NCBI GenBank assembly: GCA_034665745.1
Contig: JAXDJJ010000032.1
Span: 1 to 12,024, forward strand
DNA from: JAXDJJ01 sp034665745
GTDB taxonomy: Bacteria > Actinomycetota > CADDZG01 > WHSQ01
Direction: 5' to 3'
DNA length: 12,024 bases
A model generated the notes under the pieces. The model saw only the letters and a list, made by a program, of their open reading frames with translations, had not been told where the DNA came from and searched no databases. A program made the position numbers and the translations under genes. Positions 1-6,692 of the stretch are shown here, one piece after another (within the stretch, counting starts at the first letter, position 1; the number at the start of each line of letters is the position of its first letter).

Positions 1-753
1 ACCCGTGAGTTCGAGCAGATGGAGATGGAGTTCTTCGTCAAGCCCGGAACCGACGAGGAATGGCATCAACACTGGCTCGATCAGCGGATGAACTGGTACA
101 CGGACCTGGGGATCACGCCCGAGAACCTTCGCCTGCGCAAGCACGAGCCCGACGAGCTGTCTCATTACGCGAAGGACACGTACGACATCGAGTACGACTT
201 CCCTGGGATGGGGTGGTCCGAGCTCGAAGGCATCGCGAACCGTACAGACTTCGACCTGAAAGCACACACCGAGCACTCGGGCCAGGATCTCTCCTACTTC
301 GATCCGGAGACCGAGGAGCGCTATGTCCCATACGTGATCGAGCCCGCGGTCGGTGTCGAGCGACCTACCTTCGCGTTCCTGATCGACGCGTACAGGGAAG
401 AAGAAGCGCCTACCGCCAGCGGGAAGATGGAGAAGCGGACGGTGCTGAAGATCGACAAGCGACTGGCGCCTATCAAGGTCGCGGTGCTACCGCTGTCGAA
501 GCACGCGGATCTCGTCCCGGTCGCCGAGAAACTGGCAGCCGAGGTCAGGCCACACTTCGTTACCGACATGGATGTCACGCAAGCCATCGGCCGCCGCTAT
601 CGCCGCCAGGACGAGATCGGTACACCGTTCTGCGTCACGGTTGACTTCGACTCACTCACGGACAATCAGGTCACGATCCGCGAACGCGACACGATGGAGC
701 AGGAGCGCATACCCATGGCAGAGGTTGTGGACTACTTGAGAAAGAGGTTCTAG
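1..753 (+). CDS. glyS: Glycyl-tRNA synthetase, C-terminal part (5' truncated by window edge)
   Basis: This is the C-terminal 250 residues of a class II, alpha2-type glycyl-tRNA synthetase, which charges tRNA-Gly with glycine using ATP and releases AMP and PPi in the cytoplasm. The reading frame is open from base 1, beginning with residues TREFEQMEMEFF, the region around class II motif 2. Next comes a stretch typical of the bacterial dimeric enzyme (DELSHYAKDTYDIEY, then GWSELEGIANRTDFDL, then SGQDLSYFD). Motif 3 follows with its arginine (GVERPTFAFLIDAY). The last ~110 residues are the anticodon-binding domain (PIKVAVLPLSKH, then GRRYRRQDEIGTPFCVTVDF). Homologues are usually about 450-500 residues, so roughly half is missing to the left. 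The ATG at 19 is internal, not a start. The next gene begins 2 nt after the TAG stop, which suggests co-transcription. Identity is secure. Many databases use glyS or glyQS for this form. Confidence 0.96.
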   Translation, partial: TREFEQMEMEFFVKPGTDEEWHQHWLDQRMNWYTDLGITPENLRLRKHEPDELSHYAKDTYDIEYDFPGMGWSELEGIANRTDFDLKAHTEHSGQDLSYFDPETEERYVPYVIEPAVGVERPTFAFLIDAYREEEAPTASGKMEKRTVLKIDKRLAPIKVAVLPLSKHADLVPVAEKLAAEVRPHFVTDMDVTQAIGRRYRRQDEIGTPFCVTVDFDSLTDNQVTIRERDTMEQERIPMAEVVDYLRKRF

Positions 754-755
754 TC

Positions 756-1019
756 ATGCCAAAGCTGACCGGCAGGATCACGGTTCACGGCGAGCACCCG
801 GCGACCAGCGCAGTGGTCGAGCTCCACAACTCGACCGGCGACGTCGTCGATCAGGTCCAGGTGGATTCGGATGGTCGCTTCAAGTACCACTTGAGCCCCA
901 ACACCTGGACCTTGAACGTCTGGGATGCGCACGGGCACCGGGGTAAGCAAGAGGTGACCCTGGGAGAAGACGATCAGAACGTCGACCTCGACCTACACGA
1001 ACCAGAAGGCGGCCATTAG
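756..1019 (+). CDS. Small carboxypeptidase-regulatory-like (DUF1416-like) protein
   Basis: This 87-residue acidic protein has no signal peptide or membrane segment. The pattern GRITVHGEHPATSAVVELHN, then a DSDGRFKYHL turn, then WTLNVWDAHGHRGKQEVTL and a final run of alternating hydrophobics resembles the carboxypeptidase regulatory-like (transthyretin-type) beta sandwich. It is close in layout to the actinobacterial DUF1416 proteins that often sit beside sulfurtransferases. The N-terminal cysteine motif I recall for those DUF1416 proteins is absent here. A GAGG at 744-747 gives an 8-nt spacing to the ATG. It lies 2 nt after glyS, and its stop codon is embedded in the ribosome binding site of ppdK (AGGAGGT at 1018-1024), so the three genes are very probably co-translated. 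Function is unknown. The location suggests a cytoplasmic accessory role, but no substrate can be read from the sequence. Fold assignment is moderate, gene reality is high. Confidence 0.85.
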   Translation: MPKLTGRITVHGEHPATSAVVELHNSTGDVVDQVQVDSDGRFKYHLSPNTWTLNVWDAHGHRGKQEVTLGEDDQNVDLDLHEPEGGH

Positions 1020-1031
1020 GAGGTAGCAGTA

Positions 1032-3731
1032 GTGAAGTGGGTTTACGACTTCGAAGAAGGAGACGCATCACAGAAGTACTTGCTCGGTGGCAAAGGGGCC
1101 AACCTTGCCGAGATGACGAACATAGGCCTGCCGGTGCCGCCGGGCTTCACTCTGACAACCGAGGCGTGTAACGCGTACCAAGACGCGCACGGAGAGTTCC
1201 CAGAAGGCCTCCTCGACGAGGTCGCAGAGCACAGGAAGAACCTCGAAGAGAAGATGGGCCTCCAGATCGGTGATCCCCGCGATCCGTTGTTGGTCTCGGT
1301 GCGCTCCGGGGCCCCGTTCTCGATGCCCGGGATGATGGACACGGTCCTCAACGTCGGATTGAACGACGAGAGCGTCGCAGGTCTCGCAGCACAGACCTCG
1401 AACGACCGCTTCGCATGGGACTCGTACCGCCGCTTGGTCCAGATGTTCGGGAAGACGGTCATGGACGTCGACGGTGACCTATTCGAAGAGGCGATCGACG
1501 CGGCGAAGAGCGCCAAGAAGGTCGCGAATGACGTCGATCTGGACGTGAAGGACCTTCAAGGCCTCGTGAAGACGTTCAAGAAGATCGTGAAGAAGGAAAC
1601 CGGTCGGGAGTTCCCGCAGGATCCGACCGAGCAGTTGCACCTTGCGATCGAGGCGGTGTTCGGATCGTGGGGGAACAAGCGTGCGCAGGACTACCGCAGG
1701 AAGAACCGCATCTCGGACTCCCTTGGAACCGCCGTCAACGTTCAAACGATGGTCTTCGGGAACAAGGGCGCCGACTCCGGCACCGGGGTGGCCTTCACTC
1801 GCAACCCTTCAACCGGCGAGAAGAAGCCGTACGGCGACTACCTCGAGAACGCGCAGGGCGAGGACGTCGTCGCCGGTATCCGCAACACCCTTCCTCTCGA
1901 GGACATGGCCAAGGTCCAGCCGAAGGCATGGGAGGAGCTCCTACGGCACTTCGCAACTCTCGAAGAGCACTACAAGGACATGAACGACATCGAGTTCACC
2001 GTCGAGCAGGGCAAGTTGTGGCTCCTTCAGACCCGTATCGGCCAGCGGACCGGCCGAGCGATGCTCGTCATCGCCTCCGACATGGTCGACGCGGGATGGC
2101 TGGACGAGAAAGAGGCGTTCACGACGCGGATCACGACGGGCAAACTGGACGAGGTCTTCAAGCAGGTCATCGAGTCGTCGGTCAAGGCGTCGACGAAACC
2201 TCTCGCGAAGGGCTTGAACGCGTCGCCTGGCGCGGCGGTCGGCCGAGCGGTGTTCACCGCGGATGACGCATACGACTGGGCGAACCGGGACGAACCCGTG
2301 GTCCTCATCCGGCGGGAAACGAACCCCGACGACTTCCACGGGATGATCGTGTCGCAGGGGATCCTGACCTCTGCTGGGGGAACCAGCTCGCACGCCGCTC
2401 TCGTTGCACGTGGTGCCGGCATCCCCGCGGTCTGTGGCGCCGACGCTCTTCGGATCGACACCAAGAAGAAGCTGTTCACCGTCGGTTCGACGACGATCAA
2501 GGAAGGTGACTGGGTCACGATCGACGGCACCGATGGCACCGTCTATGCCGAAGGCCTCACGCTCGAGGATTCCGAGCTCGACGCGGCGATCAAGGGTGAC
2601 GCGAAGGCGAAGAAGAGCGACCTCTGGCGTGCGTACGAGCGTTTCGATGGCGTCGCTGAGTTGCATCGCCGACTACGTGTCCGTGCGAACTCCGACACTC
2701 CGGATGACTCGGTGAACGCAAGGATGCGGGGGGCCGAAGGGATAGGTCTCTGCCGCACCGAGCACATGTTCATGGGCGAGCGCGCCGAGTTCGTGCGCCA
2801 GATGATCTTCGCCGACACCGAAGCGGAAGAGCATGCCGCGTTCGATGCGCTGCTCCCGCTGCAGCGCAAGGACTTCGAAGGGATCTTCGCGGCGATGGAC
2901 GGATTGCCCGTCACGGTTCGTCTCCTCGACCCACCTCTGCACGAGTTCCTCCCGAACCACACCGACCTGTCGGTCGAAGTTGCACTTGCCGACGCCGGAA
3001 AGCTCAAGTGGTCGAAGAAGAAGCTCGAAGAGCAGCGCGCTGTCCTGGCGAAGGTCAACGAGCTGCACGAGGCAAACCCGATGCTGGGCCTCCGTGGGGT
3101 CCGTCTTGGCATCGTGAAGCCGGGTCTGTACGCGATGCAGGTTCAGGCGATCACAGAAGCCGCGGTGAAGCTCAAGAAGAAGGGCAAAGACCCTCGTCCC
3201 GAGATCATGATCCCGCTCGTGGCGACCGCCGAGGAGCTTCGCCAGATGCGCGAGGAGCTCGAACCGGTCGTTCAGGGCATCCTGGAGAAGAACAAGGTCG
3301 ACCTGCACATCGAGATCGGCACGATGATCGAGCTTCCGACCGCATGTATCAGCGCGGGGGAGATCGGCGAGCACGCTGACTTCTTCTCGTTCGGTACCAA
3401 CGACCTCACGCAGACCGCATTCGGCTTCTCGCGCGATGACATCGGGAAGTTCCTCACGATGTACGAAGAGCGGAAGCTCGTTCCTTACAACCCGTTCGTG
3501 ACGATCCATCCCGCGGTAGCTCGATTGATGGAGATCGCGGTGCAAGAGGGGAAGAAGGAGAATCCCAAGCTGCATCTCGGGATCTGCGGCGAGCACGGTG
3601 GTGACCCAGATTCGGTCGGGACCTGCGAGAAGCTCGGCCTCGACTATGTCTCGTGTTCGCCATTCAGGGTCCCGACCGCGCGCTGGGCCGCGGCCCAGGC
3701 CGTCCTCGGAGAAGGCGAAGCCGTCAAATAA
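1032..3731 (+). CDS. ppdK: Pyruvate, phosphate dikinase
   Basis: This cytoplasmic 899-residue enzyme interconverts pyruvate + ATP + Pi and PEP + AMP + PPi. The N-terminal nucleotide-binding domain opens with LGGKGANLAEM and carries SVRSGAPFSMPGMMDTVLN at about 89-107, and FTRNPSTGEKKPYGDYLENA at about 255-274. The swivelling phosphohistidine domain has GGTSSHAALVARG with catalytic His454. The C-terminal PEP/pyruvate barrel has EIGTMIELP, SFGTNDLTQ and CGEHGGDP, the last with the proton-donor cysteine at 852. The length is normal and all core motifs are intact. The start is GTG at 1032, seven bases after a perfect AGGAGGT that overlaps the previous stop codon. The residue two before the catalytic histidine is Ser452; in plant enzymes this is the regulatory threonine. 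It is downstream of glyS and the small DUF1416-like gene, probably in one transcript. Two hairpins follow the stop codon. Confidence 0.98.
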   Translation: MKWVYDFEEGDASQKYLLGGKGANLAEMTNIGLPVPPGFTLTTEACNAYQDAHGEFPEGLLDEVAEHRKNLEEKMGLQIGDPRDPLLVSVRSGAPFSMPGMMDTVLNVGLNDESVAGLAAQTSNDRFAWDSYRRLVQMFGKTVMDVDGDLFEEAIDAAKSAKKVANDVDLDVKDLQGLVKTFKKIVKKETGREFPQDPTEQLHLAIEAVFGSWGNKRAQDYRRKNRISDSLGTAVNVQTMVFGNKGADSGTGVAFTRNPSTGEKKPYGDYLENAQGEDVVAGIRNTLPLEDMAKVQPKAWEELLRHFATLEEHYKDMNDIEFTVEQGKLWLLQTRIGQRTGRAMLVIASDMVDAGWLDEKEAFTTRITTGKLDEVFKQVIESSVKASTKPLAKGLNASPGAAVGRAVFTADDAYDWANRDEPVVLIRRETNPDDFHGMIVSQGILTSAGGTSSHAALVARGAGIPAVCGADALRIDTKKKLFTVGSTTIKEGDWVTIDGTDGTVYAEGLTLEDSELDAAIKGDAKAKKSDLWRAYERFDGVAELHRRLRVRANSDTPDDSVNARMRGAEGIGLCRTEHMFMGERAEFVRQMIFADTEAEEHAAFDALLPLQRKDFEGIFAAMDGLPVTVRLLDPPLHEFLPNHTDLSVEVALADAGKLKWSKKKLEEQRAVLAKVNELHEANPMLGLRGVRLGIVKPGLYAMQVQAITEAAVKLKKKGKDPRPEIMIPLVATAEELRQMREELEPVVQGILEKNKVDLHIEIGTMIELPTACISAGEIGEHADFFSFGTNDLTQTAFGFSRDDIGKFLTMYEERKLVPYNPFVTIHPAVARLMEIAVQEGKKENPKLHLGICGEHGGDPDSVGTCEKLGLDYVSCSPFRVPTARWAAAQAVLGEGEAVK

Positions 3732-3734
3732 TGC

Positions 3735-3785
3735 GGACCGGCTCCGCCGGTCCTGTTGCTACTCCGGTGTCGGCGTAGCCGACAC
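3735..3785 (+). terminator. Tandem perfect hairpins after ppdK (possible terminator)
   Basis: Two separate perfect inverted repeats follow the ppdK stop by 3 nt. The first is GGACCGGC (3735-3742), loop TCC, GCCGGTCC (3746-3753). The second is GTGTCGGC (3767-3774), loop GTA, GCCGACAC (3778-3785). Each has an 8-bp stem and a 3-nt loop. No U-tract follows either one, so intrinsic termination is not assured. A role as a 3'-end stabiliser, or termination without a U-tract as often proposed in actinobacteria, is equally possible. The second arm also belongs to a 10-bp palindrome, GACACGTGTC (3781-3790), giving an alternative pairing. Confidence 0.5.
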
Positions 3786-3815
3786 GTGTCGTAGTAATCC
3801 GTCACACCCCGGTGC

Positions 3816-3821
3816 TAGCTT
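3816..3821 (+). promoter_or_regulatory. Possible -10 element before dgt
   Basis: TAGCTT, preceded by TGC (TGCTAGCTT), fits the TANNNT -10 pattern with a TG-type extension. It would place the transcription start near 3828, a few bases before the GTG start of dgt, giving a leaderless or nearly leaderless message. No convincing -35 box is seen at the right distance. This is inference from spacing and a short motif only. Confidence 0.3.
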
Positions 3822-3831
3822 GAGTCCAGCA

Positions 3832-4812
3832 GTGGAAACGCCACGGGAACGTATCGAACGCATCGAGAAGGAGACCCTGTCTCCGCGCGCTCAGTTGGCT
3901 GCTGAGTCCAAAGGGCGCGACGATCCCGAGACCGACGACGACCTGCGGACCTGCTACCAGCGCGACAGGGATCGGATCATCCACTCGAAAGCCTTCCGCC
4001 GGTTAGCGCACAAGACCCAGGTGTTCCTCGCTCCCGAGGGAGATCACTACCGAGTGCGGTTGACCCACACGCTCGAGGTCACTCAGGTTGCCCGGACGAT
4101 CGCTCGGGCTCTTGCCCTGAACGAAGATCTAACCGAGGCGATCTGTCTCGGCCACGACTTGGGGCACACACCGTTCGGCCATCTCGGAGAAGAGGTCGTG
4201 GCTGGATTCCTTCCGACCTTCAAGCACAACCTCCAGAGCGTGCGCATCGTCGAGGTGTTGGAAGACCTGAACCTGACGTGGGAGGTGCGCGACGGCATCG
4301 CGAATCACACGTGGTCGATGCCCACCTTCCCTGCCACCCTCGAGGGTCAGATCGCCCGCTTTGCCGATCGCATCGCGTACATCAACCACGACATCGACGA
4401 CGCGATGCGCGCCGGCATCCTCACGAACGACATGCTGCCGAGTGAGACGGTCGAGGTGCTGGGCAGCACGCACGCGAAACGCATCCAGAAGATGGTGTCG
4501 GACCTCGTGACCACGTCGACCGACAAGGACGAGATCGGGGTAAGTGAGGAACTTTTCGGGGCTATGGCGGTCACCCGCAAGTTCCTGTTCGACGAGTTCT
4601 ACCTGGGTCGGGTCGGGGCCGCCACCCAGGCAGGGGTGGAAACGATCCTGGGAACCTTGCTGAGACACCATGCCCCCGACGGCGCCAAAGAGTCCGAGCG
4701 TGTGGCTGCTGTTGACTATGTGGCCGGGATGACCGACAGGTTCGCCGTCCGAGCCTACGAAGAACTGACTAGCCAGACCGCCCCGAACCTGAGGGTCGAG
4801 AGCCTAGGATGA
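3832..4812 (+). CDS. dgt: Deoxyguanosinetriphosphate triphosphohydrolase-like protein (HD domain)
   Basis: This 326-residue HD-superfamily enzyme of the dGTPase family hydrolyses dNTPs to the deoxynucleoside and tripolyphosphate, which adjusts dNTP pools. The N-terminal signature DRDRIIHSKAFRRLAHKTQV is followed by the metal ligands: His79 in RLTHTLEV, His108-Asp109 in GHDLGHTPFGH, and Asp187 in INHDIDDAMRAG. These are the expected H...HD...D set, and the HTPFGH motif is typical of the family. The frame stays open back to an ATG at 3598, but that would overlap ppdK by 134 nt and read through its 3' hairpins. I therefore place the start at GTG 3832 (METPRERIERIEKE), just before the conserved region; TTG 3820 is the alternative. 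There is little Shine-Dalgarno sequence, compatible with a near-leaderless message. Position next to dnaG is conserved in actinobacteria. Substrate preference cannot be read from the sequence. Confidence 0.93.
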   Translation: METPRERIERIEKETLSPRAQLAAESKGRDDPETDDDLRTCYQRDRDRIIHSKAFRRLAHKTQVFLAPEGDHYRVRLTHTLEVTQVARTIARALALNEDLTEAICLGHDLGHTPFGHLGEEVVAGFLPTFKHNLQSVRIVEVLEDLNLTWEVRDGIANHTWSMPTFPATLEGQIARFADRIAYINHDIDDAMRAGILTNDMLPSETVEVLGSTHAKRIQKMVSDLVTTSTDKDEIGVSEELFGAMAVTRKFLFDEFYLGRVGAATQAGVETILGTLLRHHAPDGAKESERVAAVDYVAGMTDRFAVRAYEELTSQTAPNLRVESLG

Positions 4813-4835
4813 GGGTCTTCCCCAAAGGCCTCATC
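4808..4835 (+). other. Hairpin spanning the dgt stop codon, in the dgt-dnaG gap
   Basis: GATGAGG (4808-4814) pairs perfectly with CCTCATC (4829-4835) around a 14-nt loop. The 5' arm contains the dgt stop codon TGA (4810-4812). There is no U-tract. The hairpin would form only once ribosomes leave dgt. It lies in the 53-nt gap before dnaG and overlaps TAGGAT (4805-4810), a -10-like hexamer with no clear -35. It may tune readthrough from dgt into dnaG, act as a processing site, or be chance. Confidence 0.35.
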
Positions 4836-4865
4836 AACCGCGCCTGAAGGGACTCTGCTAGCCAC

Positions 4866-6692
4866 ATGGCAAGGATCAAAGAAGACGACATCGACCGCTT
4901 GCGAGACAGCGCGGACATCGTCGAAGTCGTCTCCGGTTACACACAGCTCAAGAAGTCGGGCGGCCAGCGCTTCGTCGGACTGTGCCCGTTCCATTCAGAG
5001 AAGACTCCGTCGTTCCAAGTAGACGCTGGGAAAGGCCTCACCCATTGCTTCGGCTGCGGGGAAGGCGGCAACATCTATCAATTCATCCAGAAGGTCGAGA
5101 ACCTTCCGTTCCCCGAAGCGGTCGAGTGGCTCGCCCGCAAGATGAACTACGACCTGCACTACGAAGAGAGTCGTCCCGGTGAAGAGCAGAACCGTGGTCT
5201 GAAAGCTCGGTTGATCCTGGCCAATGGCGAGGCATCGAAGTTCTTCCACAAGACCTTGATGGACTCGCCTGACGGTCTCCAAGCTCGGCGCTATCTCGAG
5301 GGCCGCGGCTTCGACAAAGAGGTGGCCGACCGATGGCAGCTTGGATATGCCCCCGGCAGGGATGCCCTGTGCAAATACCTGCTTTCGAAAGGCTTCTCCG
5401 AGCAAGAGATCATGCAGGCCGACCTCGGTCGGAAGGGCGAGAAGGATGGCCAGCTCTACGACTTCTTCCGCCAGCGCATCACGTTCCCCACCTGGAGCCT
5501 TCAGGGCGATGTAGTTGCGTTCGGGGCCAGGGCCCTGGGCGACCAGCAGCCGAAATACCTCAATACCTCGGACACGCCGGTGTTCTCGAAGTCCCGGGTC
5601 ATGTACGGCCTGGACAGGGCTAAGTCCTCGCTCGGTCGCGGAAATTCAGCGGTCGTCGTCGAGGGCTACACGGATGTCATCGCGCTTCACGAAGCCGGCG
5701 TTCCAGAAGCGGTCGCCACTAACGGCACCGCCCTAAGCGATTCGCACTTCGAACAGTTGAAGAAGTTCACGGGACGAGCCGTTCTGATGTTCGACGCGGA
5801 CGAAGCAGGGAAGAGTGCCGCCGAGCGCGGATGGGGAGACCTCAAGCAAGCGCCGTTGTTCCATCGCATCGGACTCGAAGTGTTGGTTGCACCGCTTCCC
5901 GCAGGACAAGATCCGGCCGACGTCGTGCGCGACGACGGACCGGATGCCGTGAAGAAGGTCATCGAAGCTGCGCGACCATTGCTCGAATTCAAGCTCGAGC
6001 AAACGATCGACAAGCTTCGTCTGGACACTCCGGAAGCCCGTTCTGTCGCCGTGAGAGAGGTGGCGCGAGTGCTAGGGTGGCACCCCGATCCGATAGCGCG
6101 GCACGAGTACGCGTTCTCGGCGGCCACTCGGATCGGAGTAGATGCAGAAGTGATCCAACGAGCCCTGAACGAGAACAAGAGTTTCGACGCAACGGGGGGA
6201 GCTGCTCCAGCAGACCGAGATCGTCGGTTGCCGGGGCACGTGAAAGTCGAGCGAGAGGCATTGCAGTTGCTATTAACGCGACCGGGTGAAACCACACCAT
6301 GGGTAGATCGTGTGACGGAAACGAACTTCACGGCCCCCGCTCGACGCGAACTCTTCAATGAGGCGAAGGCGTCCCTGAAGAGTGGCCGGCAGCCCGCCGA
6401 GGCGGTCCAGAACCTGTCCCCAGAAGCAGTTGCCCTATTCACGGAGCTGACCGTTGCCGCCCCTGAAGAGTCGACCGACTCAGCGATCCAAGCACAAGAG
6501 GTCTTCATCAGGCTCCAGGTGTTCTCTCTCGAGCGCGACATCAAGAGACTTCGCACTACGCTTCAGGATGTGAATCCGCTGGACGACCCCAAGGGTCATG
6601 ACGAATCGTTCACCCAGTTAGTTGGGCTCGAGGCAACACGACGAGATCTCCTGCGGCAACTCCGGCGTGAGCCGGAAGAGGGAGCCGCATAG
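4866..6692 (+). CDS. dnaG: DNA primase
   Basis: This 608-residue replicative primase makes RNA primers at the fork and works with the replicative helicase. The N-terminal CHC2 zinc-binding domain has Cys40, His43, Cys61 and Cys64 (CPFH and CFGC). The core RNA polymerase domain has FRQRITFP and GDVVAFGARAL. The Toprim site follows, with Glu266 in VEGYTD and Asp310/Asp312 in MFDADEAG. Residues from about 440 onward form the variable helicase-binding C-terminal region. All catalytic and zinc residues are intact and the length is normal. ATG 4866 gives the family-typical N-terminus (MARIKEDDIDRLRDSADIVEVV). The nearest purine run, AAGGG (4847-4851), is 14 nt away, so the ribosome binding site is weak. 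It lies downstream of dgt and its stop overlaps the rpoD start, so it belongs to a macromolecular synthesis-type operon. Weak initiation is consistent with primase being needed in low amounts. Confidence 0.98.
   Translation: MARIKEDDIDRLRDSADIVEVVSGYTQLKKSGGQRFVGLCPFHSEKTPSFQVDAGKGLTHCFGCGEGGNIYQFIQKVENLPFPEAVEWLARKMNYDLHYEESRPGEEQNRGLKARLILANGEASKFFHKTLMDSPDGLQARRYLEGRGFDKEVADRWQLGYAPGRDALCKYLLSKGFSEQEIMQADLGRKGEKDGQLYDFFRQRITFPTWSLQGDVVAFGARALGDQQPKYLNTSDTPVFSKSRVMYGLDRAKSSLGRGNSAVVVEGYTDVIALHEAGVPEAVATNGTALSDSHFEQLKKFTGRAVLMFDADEAGKSAAERGWGDLKQAPLFHRIGLEVLVAPLPAGQDPADVVRDDGPDAVKKVIEAARPLLEFKLEQTIDKLRLDTPEARSVAVREVARVLGWHPDPIARHEYAFSAATRIGVDAEVIQRALNENKSFDATGGAAPADRDRRLPGHVKVEREALQLLLTRPGETTPWVDRVTETNFTAPARRELFNEAKASLKSGRQPAEAVQNLSPEAVALFTELTVAAPEESTDSAIQAQEVFIRLQVFSLERDIKRLRTTLQDVNPLDDPKGHDESFTQLVGLEATRRDLLRQLRREPEEGAA

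Noticed and set aside
2673..3596. Long antisense open frame inside ppdK (about 307 codons, minus strand)
   Set aside because: It lies wholly inside a fully conserved gene. The translation is R/L/H-rich with no recognisable motif, and long antisense frames are expected at this GC content and codon use.
3598..3831. N-terminal extension of dgt back to ATG 3598
   Set aside because: It overlaps the conserved C-terminus of ppdK by 134 nt in another frame and then crosses the hairpin region. The translated extension is a low-complexity R/S/P-rich shadow with no family resemblance.
5687..6556. Long antisense open frame inside dnaG (about 289 codons, minus strand)
   Set aside because: The product is rich in S, R and A with no domain motif, and the sense strand is clearly dnaG. 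The same applies to 1941-2666 on the minus strand within ppdK.
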